From NCBI GenBank assembly GCA_045586595.1, contig JAZNAQ010000022.1, positions 8,868-72,867 of the forward strand: a stretch of 64,000 bases of DNA, in the 5' to 3' direction. Position numbers and translations under genes: made by a program. Origin of the DNA: SIG480 sp045586595. Lineage in GTDB: Bacteria > Bacillota > Clostridia > Oscillospirales > JAAYXM01. The notes below the pieces were generated by a model. The model did not search any database, had not been told where the DNA came from, and saw only the letters and a list, made by a program, of their open reading frames with translations. Within the stretch, counting starts at the first letter, position 1; the number at the start of each line of letters is the position of its first letter. Positions 51,330 through 58,898 of this stretch are shown piece after piece.

Positions 51330-51617
51330 TAACAAAGACTCGTCTCAAAGCTTTTATACTTTGAGACGAGCCGAATAAACTATATCCGATACCCGCGGTA
51401 CCACTCAAATTGCGCTTTACGCGCCACTCAGGCTCAAACAAGCCTTATGCATTAACGCAGCAATCACGGAAAGCGTCTACTCGTCAAATCAAACTTTCGG
51501 GCTTCCAGCTCAGAAGTGATAGGCAAAAAACATTTCGCTACCGGGATTACACCGTCCCCGACTCTCTGTAAGCTACCTTGCTTTTCCGTCTTCGTCATAG
51601 CCTTTGCTATTCAATTG
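51330..51617 (-). promoter_or_regulatory. T-box leader, specifier read as ATC (Ile)
   Basis: Same architecture as the Val leader: K-turn base ATGACGAAG/CTTCTGAGC, CAGAGAG in Stem I, T-box GAGTGGTACCGCGGGT, terminator hairpin 51338-51371 ending in a T-rich tract. The specifier position reads ATC at 51518-51520, followed by A and the CTTC strand. From the sequence TCCGTGA to the T-box it is nearly identical to the Val leader (about five differences in 80 nt), so the two arose by duplication and then changed specifier. Confidence 0.87.
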
Positions 51618-51622
51618 AATAC

Positions 51623-51651
51623 AGTTTACACCTGTTTTTTCTCTTTGTCAA
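51623..51651 (-). promoter_or_regulatory. Promoter of the Ile T-box unit
   Basis: TTGACA (51646-51651) and TAAACT (51623-51628) on the minus strand, 17-bp spacing, beginning 10 bp past the preceding gene. Confidence 0.7.
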
Positions 51652-51661
51652 GACCTTTTTG

Positions 51662-54121
51662 TTATTTTTTAAGACCAAGAATTTTCTCTGATTCCTCACG
51701 CATTTTATATTTAAGAATCTTACCCGCGGCGTTCATTGGGAACTCATTGACAAACAAGAAATATCTCGGCACCTTATGGCGCGCGATAGACGCGTTTCCG
51801 AACTCGCGCATCTCTGCCTCGTCGGAGGTTTCGCCCTTATGGAGAATAATCCACGCGCAACATTCCTCACCGTAACGCTCATCGGGAACTCCTACAATCT
51901 GAACATCTCGTATCTTCGGATTTGTCAGGTAGAACTCCTCAATTTCACGCGGATAGAGGTTTTCGCCACCGCGGATAATCATGTCCTTAAGTCGGCCTGT
52001 TACCTTATAATATCCGTCAGGCGTACGGCAACAAATATCACCGGAGTGAAGCCAGCCGTCAGCATCAATAGTCTGTGCTGTTGCGTTGGGCATTTTGTAG
52101 TAGCCCTTCATTATGTTAAAGCCTCGCGCAACAAACTCGCCGCTCTCACCGTCAGGAAGCTCCTCACCCGTTTCAGGATCAATGACCTTACACTCAACAC
52201 CCGGGAAAGCACTTCCGACAGTCTCGACCCTGTGGTCGAGGTCTTCATTAACCTCTCCCATGGTACAGCCGGGAGAAGCCTCAGTCTGGCCGTAAACGGA
52301 GATAATCTCGCGCATATTCATCTCAACAGAGGCACGGCGCATAAGGTCAGCAGGGCAGTTTGCTCCCGCCATGATGCCCGTACGCATATATGAAAAATCT
52401 GTCTTTTCAAAGTCAGGGTGGTTAAACATTGCGATAAACATAGTAGGAACACCGTTAAAGCATGTGATATGCTCATCGTTAACGCACGCAAGTGACGATT
52501 TCGGTGAGAAGTACGGCATCGGGCAAAGCGTGCCGCCGTGAGTCATCATTGACGTCATCGAAAGCACCATTCCGAAGCAGTGGAACATCGGCACCTGAAT
52601 CATCATTCGATCGGCAGTGGAAAGGTCCATCCTGTCACCGATTGTCTTGCCGTTGTTTACAATATTTCTGTGTGTGAGCATAACGCCCTTCGGGAAACCG
52701 GTTGTACCTGAGGTGTATTGCATATTACATACATCGTCAGGCTTTACCATTGATGCACGACGGCGTACCTCCTCCTTCGGAACAAGTGCCGCGCGGTCAA
52801 GCATCTGCCCCCATGTAAGACAGCCGTGCATAGAGAAGCCAGCAGTAACAACATTGCGTAAAAACGGCAACTTTTTTGAGTAAAGCGCATCGCCCGGCTT
52901 CATATTTTCAAGCTCGGGGCAAAGCTCCTGGATGATTTCGCGGTAGTTTATATCCTTGCAGTCCTCAATCATAACAAGTGTATGGGTGTCAGACTGCTTT
53001 AGCAGATACTCAATCTCGTGGATTTTATATGCTGTATTAACTGTTACAAGAACTGCCCCTATTTTAGTTGTTGCCCAGAAGGTTATGAACCACTGAGGAA
53101 CATTTGTAGCCCATACTGCAACATGGTCGCCCGCTTTTACGCCGAGCGAAATAAGCGCCGCAGCGCACTCGTCGACATCACGCCGAAACTGTGAATATGT
53201 CCTTGTATAGTCGAGCGTAGTATACTTAAACGCATACTGGTCAGGATAAGTCTCCGCCATGGTATCAAGCACCTGCGAGAAGGTCTTATCTATAACATCA
53301 TACTTTTTCCATACAAATGTGCCTGTTCCCGCACGGTTATAATACAACTTATCATACTCTTTCTTCTCGCGTGAAAGGTTTGCAATATAGTTTGCAAAAT
53401 GAGTAAGAACGATGTCTGCATCATTTATCTCGTCATTCCATGCAACCGATACAAAGCCGTCGAAGTTAAGAGACGAAAGTGCGTTTATAAACTCGGTTAC
53501 AGGAAGAGAGCCTTCACCGATGAGGACGTTTTGTCCGTCCTTCTTATCGCCGAGGCGTACATACTTAATATATGCGCCAAGGTTTGTAATTGTTTTCTCC
53601 GCGCTCTCGCCTGCGCCGAAGTATGTTTCGCGGACATTCCATGACGCGCCAACTACTGCAGAAGAAAAGAAATTGATAATATCAATGACATTCTCGGTTG
53701 CAGAGAGGTGTCCTGCAGTTTCAAGAAGAATCTGAATATCTGTTTCTTCAGCGCGTTTGATTGCCGGAGCGAGCTTTTTTGAAAGTTCTTCGTTTGACAT
53801 TTTCTCCTCTATCCTGAGGATAATGCGCTCAACACCGGCGCTTGAAGCCATATTGACATATTTGAGTATTTCATCTGCGCTTGCATAATCACTTCCTGCA
53901 TCATGAGGATATACAAGAGCGGATACCTCAAGCCCGCGATTTACGAGTTTTCTCTTTGCATCGGCCACTCTGTCACTGCGGAGAATGCTGTCGTAGTGCT
54001 TCTTTCTTTCACCAAGAGCGTCATAAATCTCAAACCCCGAATAACCGTAGTCATATGCATAACGACACATATCGAGAAACGACGGGCGGTTTACATTTTT
54101 TGTCGAAAAGGTAAGCTTCAT
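51662..54121 (-). CDS. TIM-barrel/acyl-CoA synthetase fusion (Leu T-box unit)
   Basis: Protein of 819 residues. Residues 1-255 are a xylose-isomerase-like TIM barrel (sugar phosphate isomerase/epimerase family): MKLTFSTKNVN, YSGFEIYDA, VSALVYPHDAGS, ILLETAGHLS, VRLGDKKD and DGFVSVAWNDE. From about 270 an AMP-forming acyl-CoA synthetase of the fatty-acyl type follows: QYTSGTTGFPKGVMLTHRN (about 470), VPMFHCFGM, VYGQTEASPG, LHSGDICCRTPDGYY, GRLKDMIIRGGENLYPREIE and the catalytic lysine in AAGKILKYKM. It starts 1 nt after the LeuA-like stop, with GAGGAGG 6 nt before the ATG. Isovalerate is the logical acid for a Leu-controlled unit, but this is inference. What the barrel does is unknown. Confidence 0.83.
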   Translation of the reverse strand: MKLTFSTKNVNRPSFLDMCRYAYDYGYSGFEIYDALGERKKHYDSILRSDRVADAKRKLVNRGLEVSALVYPHDAGSDYASADEILKYVNMASSAGVERIILRIEEKMSNEELSKKLAPAIKRAEETDIQILLETAGHLSATENVIDIINFFSSAVVGASWNVRETYFGAGESAEKTITNLGAYIKYVRLGDKKDGQNVLIGEGSLPVTEFINALSSLNFDGFVSVAWNDEINDADIVLTHFANYIANLSREKKEYDKLYYNRAGTGTFVWKKYDVIDKTFSQVLDTMAETYPDQYAFKYTTLDYTRTYSQFRRDVDECAAALISLGVKAGDHVAVWATNVPQWFITFWATTKIGAVLVTVNTAYKIHEIEYLLKQSDTHTLVMIEDCKDINYREIIQELCPELENMKPGDALYSKKLPFLRNVVTAGFSMHGCLTWGQMLDRAALVPKEEVRRRASMVKPDDVCNMQYTSGTTGFPKGVMLTHRNIVNNGKTIGDRMDLSTADRMMIQVPMFHCFGMVLSMTSMMTHGGTLCPMPYFSPKSSLACVNDEHITCFNGVPTMFIAMFNHPDFEKTDFSYMRTGIMAGANCPADLMRRASVEMNMREIISVYGQTEASPGCTMGEVNEDLDHRVETVGSAFPGVECKVIDPETGEELPDGESGEFVARGFNIMKGYYKMPNATAQTIDADGWLHSGDICCRTPDGYYKVTGRLKDMIIRGGENLYPREIEEFYLTNPKIRDVQIVGVPDERYGEECCAWIILHKGETSDEAEMREFGNASIARHKVPRYFLFVNEFPMNAAGKILKYKMREESEKILGLKK

Positions 54122-54122
54122 C

Positions 54123-55511
54123 TTAATCCTCCTCAAACACTATCTTATTCAGCGCGTTGATATACGCTCTGATGCTTGCTGCCACAATATCAGTAGAGAT
54201 TCCGTTGCCGGAATAGAGTTTTCCATCCACGCGAAGCTTTACAACAGCCGAGCCAAGAGCCTCCTTGCCCTCAGTAACGGCATGGATCTGGAAATCGTCA
54301 AGCTCATAGTGATAGCCTATGCACTGTTCTATTGCACGAAATGCTGAGTCTACAGCGCCGTCACCCATACTTACGCCGCAGAGAATTTCGTCACCGCACT
54401 TGAGCGTAACCTGTGACATGGCACTTGTGAGATTGCCGCAGTTTGTGGTGTAGCTCTCAAGGTGATATGTTGACGGTGCCTGCATGGCAGAGCTTGCTAT
54501 AAGTGCCTCAAGCTCCTTCGCGCCGACTGTGCTCTTCTTCTCGCATACCTGCACAAGAGCACGGTATACATTTCCGTTATCCTCATCGGAAAGGTCATAT
54601 CCGAGAACCTTTGCAGCCTGTGCAACATCTGAAAGCGTACTGTCGCAATCAAGAACGATTTTTTTCTTCTCACTTGCAGCATCTGCGCTCTCGTAAGCAT
54701 CATGATTTATCTTTCGGAGCATCTCATCTACACTTGAATGTATCTGGGTAGCTACAATAGAAGTGGATATGCCGAGAGCTTCGCCTCTTGCGCTTATTGC
54801 GTCAGAGAGCTCGCCTACAGACAAAACATTCTTTCCTGCCATCGCACACTTAAGCCCGTCAGCCCCTGCCTTTACCGCAGCAATAGCAGTTGCAACAGCC
54901 ATATTGATACTGTCGGATACCTGAACATATACCGATGTGTTTACCTGAGCCTTTATTGCAGCGGTAAGCTCTGCAATCTCCTCAGGAAGTGAAACTCCGG
55001 CGTCGTCGCAGATAGTTACGATTCCTGCGCCGCTTGCCTCAGCCGCTTTAACTGCATTAATAATGAAGTCACGGTCTGCACGAGTTGCATCAAGTGCAAC
55101 AAATTCGACATCGGGGCAGAATTTCTTTGCCTCGGCTACAAGCTCTTCAATCTTTGTAAGCATCTTATCTGCCTTGAGATGATATATATACTCCATCTGC
55201 ACCGTAGAAGTAGGGAGGGCTACCTGAAGGCGCGGCTTTGCTGCATCTTTTATACACTCCCATGCGACAGACACCTCGTCTGCCGTAAAGCCGACAGGGA
55301 GAGCGACTGCGCTGCTTTTAACGTTTGATGCAATCGTTTTATAAATAATTGTATCCTCGCGAACATTCTTTATTGGCGCAAGCTCAACAGCATCCGCACC
55401 GAGAGAATCTGCACACGCCGCTATAGCTGTTTTCTCTCTGAAGAGCAGTGAAACCTCACGGTCTTGTGAAAGCTCCTTTAACGTGATGTCAGTAACTAAA
55501 ATTTTCTTCAT
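54123..55511 (-). CDS. LeuA-like protein with a substituted active site
   Basis: Protein of 462 residues with the layout of 2-isopropylmalate synthase. In true LeuA the barrel begins DTTLRDGEQ; here it reads DITLKELSQ, so the catalytic Arg is Lys12 and the next acids differ. The metal-binding HxHND is replaced by QVSDS (197-201), losing both His ligands, although the flanking AVATAIAAVKAGAD is kept. The C-terminal allosteric domain (about 345-455), which binds leucine in LeuA, looks intact: YTTNCGN, GDGAVDSAFRAIEQ, GNGISTDIVAASIRAYINALN. It is unlikely to be a normal synthase and may be a leucine sensor or partner protein, or use other chemistry. First gene of the Leu T-box unit. Confidence 0.8.
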   Translation of the reverse strand: MKKILVTDITLKELSQDREVSLLFREKTAIAACADSLGADAVELAPIKNVREDTIIYKTIASNVKSSAVALPVGFTADEVSVAWECIKDAAKPRLQVALPTSTVQMEYIYHLKADKMLTKIEELVAEAKKFCPDVEFVALDATRADRDFIINAVKAAEASGAGIVTICDDAGVSLPEEIAELTAAIKAQVNTSVYVQVSDSINMAVATAIAAVKAGADGLKCAMAGKNVLSVGELSDAISARGEALGISTSIVATQIHSSVDEMLRKINHDAYESADAASEKKKIVLDCDSTLSDVAQAAKVLGYDLSDEDNGNVYRALVQVCEKKSTVGAKELEALIASSAMQAPSTYHLESYTTNCGNLTSAMSQVTLKCGDEILCGVSMGDGAVDSAFRAIEQCIGYHYELDDFQIHAVTEGKEALGSAVVKLRVDGKLYSGNGISTDIVAASIRAYINALNKIVFEED

Positions 55512-55555
55512 AGGTAAAACCCCTTTCTCTGCAATTTAAATTTTCAGATGTTCGA

Positions 55556-55864
55556 CAAAAACGCTTTCATCTCTTTGTTATCCTTTAATAACTCAAAGAG
55601 ACGAAAGCGTTAAAACTCAAGTATTTAAACCTTTCGCGGTACCACTCTTTTTCATCCTACGGCGAGGATGCACCTCAGGTGCTGACACACCTTGACTCTG
55701 TTACGGGAGCTCCCGTCCGCCCCTACTCTCTTTCAATTTCACGGCAGCCGCTCCGTGGTGAGTTCAACGAGGCTAACCCAATGCCTTGCACCAACCGGCA
55801 TCTCTCTGCGCGGGTATAAGCTTTTCGCATACTATTCCACATCATCGCGTTTGTTTTCAATTTG
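55556..55864 (-). promoter_or_regulatory. T-box leader, specifier CTC (Leu)
   Basis: On the minus strand: K-turn base ATGATGTGG/CCACGGAGC, an AGTA S-turn, CAGAGAG in Stem I, GGTTGGTGCAA apical loop, T-box GAGTGGTACCGCG, and a terminator hairpin (about 55561-55611) ending in TTTTT. The specifier, one purine before the CCAC strand, is CTC at 55760-55762 in the context GAACTCA, which is typical of leucine T-boxes. The gene downstream is a LeuA homologue, which agrees. Its linker differs from those of the Val and Ile leaders, so it is not part of the same recent duplication. Confidence 0.9.
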
Positions 55865-55870
55865 GTAAAC

Positions 55871-55899
55871 ATTATATCACTGCATTTTTTGTTTGTCAA
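55871..55899 (-). promoter_or_regulatory. Promoter of the Leu T-box unit
   Basis: Perfect TTGACA (55894-55899) and TATAAT (55871-55876) on the minus strand, 17-bp spacing. Confidence 0.88.
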
Positions 55900-55923
55900 C
55901 AGTTTTCAAAAAATTTTATTAAC

Positions 55924-56370
55924 CTAATTCGCGGCTTGTGTGTTAGATATTATTTCAATCAGTTTTTCATAAAAGCTATTATCCTGCTCTTTTGTGCGCT
56001 TGGGCGGGCCTTTGAGCCTGCCGCCTGCGTTTCTTATTTTCTTTGCAGTATGGCGAGCAAGAAGCAGAGCGTCAATATTCTCATTTGTGTACTCAAGCCC
56101 ATCCTGGTTTATACACACTGCCCCTCGAGAGAGCGCCATAGAAGCAAGACCGTAGTCCTGCGTTATCACAACGTCACCTTTCGAAACAAAGTTTACAAGG
56201 GCAAAGTCCGCACTGTCTGCTCCCTTAGGAACAACATGGGTCTCTGCACCGTTTTTATCAAATATATGTGCGGTATCACAAAATATGTGGCAGTCTTTTT
56301 TTAAGCTTTGCGCCGCTTTTATCGCAATATCAACAACCGGGCATCCGTCGGCATCTATAAGCACTCGCAC
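55924..56370 (-). CDS. YaiI/YqxD family protein (DUF188)
   Basis: Protein of 148 residues from the YaiI/YqxD (UPF0178) family, which has a PIN-like nuclease fold but no settled function. Signatures are RVLIDADGCPVVDIAI at the N-terminus, PKGADSADFALVNFVSKGDVVITQDYGLASMAL, and a C-terminal GGRLKGPPKRTKEQDNSF. The start is GTG at 56370 behind AAAGGTGG. It is monocistronic; the Leu T-box promoter lies right after its stop codon. Confidence 0.9.
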   Translation of the reverse strand: MRVLIDADGCPVVDIAIKAAQSLKKDCHIFCDTAHIFDKNGAETHVVPKGADSADFALVNFVSKGDVVITQDYGLASMALSRGAVCINQDGLEYTNENIDALLLARHTAKKIRNAGGRLKGPPKRTKEQDNSFYEKLIEIISNTQAAN

Positions 56371-56443
56371 ACCATCACCACCTTTATTTTATTGTATCAT
56401 AAAAATAAATATAAAACAAAATTTTTATACTGAATAAAAAACC

Positions 56444-56476
56444 ATTTAGTATAGATACTAAATCCGACTACTAAAT
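56444..56476 (+). promoter_or_regulatory. Candidate operator of the agmatine operon
   Basis: A perfect palindrome with 9-bp arms, ATTTAGTAT-AG-ATACTAAAT (56444-56463), lies 30 bp before the first gene. A further half-site, TACTAAAT, follows at 56469-56476. Such a site fits a dimeric repressor or activator of the agu genes; no regulator gene is adjacent. Confidence 0.6.
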
Positions 56477-56492
56477 TTTTGGAGGAATTTAT

Positions 56493-57509
56493 ATGAGACC
56501 CAAAGACCTTATAGATACACAGGATTTTTCAAAGCCCGAAATACTCCATATTATAAATATCGGGCTTGCACTCAAAAAGTGTATCAAAAACGGCTATTAC
56601 CCGCCAATTCTCAGAAACAAAACGCTGGGCATGATTTTCCAGCAGAGTTCAACACGTACAAGAGTTTCGTTTGAAACCGCTATGGAGCAGCTTGGCGGTC
56701 ATGCTCAGTATCTCGCACCGGGCCAGATTCAGCTTGGCGGCCACGAAACCATGGAGGATACAGGTCGAGTTCTCTCACGTCTTACCGACATCCTTATGGC
56801 GCGAGTTGACGCACACCAGACTGTTGTTGACCTTGCAAGATGTGCAAGCGTCCCCGTTATAAACGGTATGTCTGATTACAACCACCCGACTCAGGAGCTC
56901 GGCGATGCCATAACAATGATTGAGCATTTGCCTGAAGGAAAGAGCCTTGAGGACTGTAAAATTGTGTTTGTCGGTGATGCAACACAGGTATGCGCATCAA
57001 CTATGATGATGTCAACAAAGCTCGGCATGGACTTTGTCCAGTTTGGGCCGAAGGGCAAGCAGCTTTCTGCCCAGATGCAGAAAATCGGTGAGGAAAACTG
57101 CAAGCGATACGGCGGTAGCGTTCTTATCACTGAAGACGAGGATGAGGCTCTTGCAAATGCCGACTTTATATACACAGACGTGTGGTACGGCCTTTACAAC
57201 GCCGAGCTTTCACGCGAAGAGAGGCTTGCAACCTTTATGCCGAAGTATCAGGTAACACCAAAAATGGTCAAGAAAGCCGCGCCCCATGTGAAATTCTTAC
57301 ACTGTTTGCCTGCTTCACGCGGCGAGGAAGTTGTCGACGAAGTCCTTGATGCAGATTACTCCATCGCATTTGACCAGGCAGAAAACAGACTTACCGCAAT
57401 GCGCGCAATACTCGTTTACCTTCTTGCTGACAAAATGGCTCCTGAATTCCGCGAAGAGGCCGTAAAAAACAGACTTTGCAACGCTCTGTGGCAGATAGTC
57501 GACTTTTAG
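56493..57509 (+). CDS. ptcA: Putrescine carbamoyltransferase
   Basis: Splits carbamoylputrescine with phosphate into putrescine and carbamoyl phosphate in agmatine fermentation. The 338 residues have the carbamoyl phosphate site SSTRTR, the NHPTQELGD motif and HCLPASRGEEV. Features that separate it from ornithine carbamoyltransferase are the YGLYNAELSREERLATFMP stretch in place of the SMG loop, and the extended C-terminal helix LADKMAPEFREEAV that stabilises the trimer. The neighbouring agmatine deiminase confirms the call. Ribosome-binding site GGAGG. First gene of the operon. Confidence 0.93.
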   Translation: MRPKDLIDTQDFSKPEILHIINIGLALKKCIKNGYYPPILRNKTLGMIFQQSSTRTRVSFETAMEQLGGHAQYLAPGQIQLGGHETMEDTGRVLSRLTDILMARVDAHQTVVDLARCASVPVINGMSDYNHPTQELGDAITMIEHLPEGKSLEDCKIVFVGDATQVCASTMMMSTKLGMDFVQFGPKGKQLSAQMQKIGEENCKRYGGSVLITEDEDEALANADFIYTDVWYGLYNAELSREERLATFMPKYQVTPKMVKKAAPHVKFLHCLPASRGEEVVDEVLDADYSIAFDQAENRLTAMRAILVYLLADKMAPEFREEAVKNRLCNALWQIVDF

Positions 57510-57522
57510 GAGGTAAATCTCT

Positions 57523-58884
57523 ATGTCGGAAAAGACAAAAAAATTCAGGCTATTTGATGCGGTACTCGCGGCAGTATGCGTAGTGCTTGTAGTTGAGTCG
57601 GCGGCACCTGCCGCCGCAATAGGAAACGCACAGTTCTTTTGGTGGATATTCCTGCTCATCGGGTTCTTTCTCCCCTACGGAATGATTTCATCAGAGCTCG
57701 GCACAACGTACGACGACGAGGGCGGTATATACGACTGGGTACGCCGCGCCTTCGGACACAGTTGGGGCACGCGCGTTTCGTGGTACTACTATATAAACTT
57801 CCCGCTTTGGATGGGCTCTCTTGCCGTTCTTTTCACCGATGTTATTATGCAGATTTCAGGCATTGAGCTTTCTACCCCCGTATCTATCCTTATACAGCTT
57901 CTGTTTATCTGGATAGTTGTGTTTATAAGCTGTTTTAAGGTAAGCGACAGTAAATGGATTTTGAATATCGCCGCATTTATAAAAGCATTTATTATGCTAA
58001 CCATCGGTGTTCTCGGTATATATGTAGCGGTAACAAGAGGCTCTGCAAACGAGTTTACCCCAAGCTCATTTATACCGGCGTTTGACGCAGGCGGGCTTTC
58101 GTATATATCAATCATCGTCTTTAATTTCTTAGGCTTTGAGGTTGTTACGACATTCGCCTCGGAAATGAAAAACCCGGGGCGCGAAATCCCGAAGGCAATA
58201 GTCCTCGGCGGCCTTCTCATAGCCTTCTTCTATCTTCTTTCGGCTTTCGGTATCGGTGTTGCCGTTCCCGCAGAAGATTTAAGTACCTCAGGCGGGCTTG
58301 TAGATAGCTTCATGCTCCTTCTCAATCAGACTCGAGGCCCGCTCATTACAATCTTCGGTATACTGTTTTTATACACACTCTTCTCAAACCTCATTTCATG
58401 GTCTCTCGGCGTAAACTATGTGGCCCAGTATGCAGCACAGAACGGAAGCATGCCGAAGCTTTTTGCAAAGACTGATAAGAACGATATGCCCATCGGCGCA
58501 AACATTGCAAACGGTATTATTGCAAGCCTTATTGTTCTTATTGCGCCGTTCATACCAAGTCAGGACATCTTCTGGAGCTTTTTCGCACTCAATATGGTAA
58601 CTCTTCTTATGTCGTATATTCTTATGTTCCCCGCTTTCCTTAAGCTGCGAGAAAAGGACCCGGATATAGAACGCCCATATAAGGTGTCGGGCGGTAAGTT
58701 CCGCCTCGGGCTTATGACGTATCTGCCCATGATACTTCTCATAATCTCCGTTATTTTCAGCATAGTGCCGCTCGACTCAAGTGAAGCAGAGCTCAGTACA
58801 AAAATTCCTATTCTTATAGGTACGGCAGTAGCTATTGCAATAGGCGAACTTCTTGTGCTTCGCGCAAAGAAGCACAATCATTAA
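57523..58884 (+). CDS. aguD: Agmatine/putrescine antiporter (APC family)
   Basis: Membrane transporter of 453 residues with about 12 membrane segments, from the amino acid-polyamine-organocation superfamily. Matches include LVVESAAPAAAIGNAQFFWW and GTTYDDEGGIYDWVRRAFG near the N-terminus, and NFLGFEVVTTFASEMKNPGREIPKAI in the middle. In agu operons the gene at this place exchanges external agmatine for internal putrescine, which I take as its role. AGGAGG lies before the ATG, 13 nt after the carbamoyltransferase. Confidence 0.9.
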   Translation: MSEKTKKFRLFDAVLAAVCVVLVVESAAPAAAIGNAQFFWWIFLLIGFFLPYGMISSELGTTYDDEGGIYDWVRRAFGHSWGTRVSWYYYINFPLWMGSLAVLFTDVIMQISGIELSTPVSILIQLLFIWIVVFISCFKVSDSKWILNIAAFIKAFIMLTIGVLGIYVAVTRGSANEFTPSSFIPAFDAGGLSYISIIVFNFLGFEVVTTFASEMKNPGREIPKAIVLGGLLIAFFYLLSAFGIGVAVPAEDLSTSGGLVDSFMLLLNQTRGPLITIFGILFLYTLFSNLISWSLGVNYVAQYAAQNGSMPKLFAKTDKNDMPIGANIANGIIASLIVLIAPFIPSQDIFWSFFALNMVTLLMSYILMFPAFLKLREKDPDIERPYKVSGGKFRLGLMTYLPMILLIISVIFSIVPLDSSEAELSTKIPILIGTAVAIAIGELLVLRAKKHNH

Positions 58885-58898
58885 AACAGGAGGACAAC

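Noticed and set aside
48641..51480. The two near-identical 80-nt blocks at 48.7 and 51.4 kb as an insertion-sequence repeat
   Set aside because: They are the linker and antiterminator parts of two T-box leaders and contain no inverted terminal repeats or transposase.
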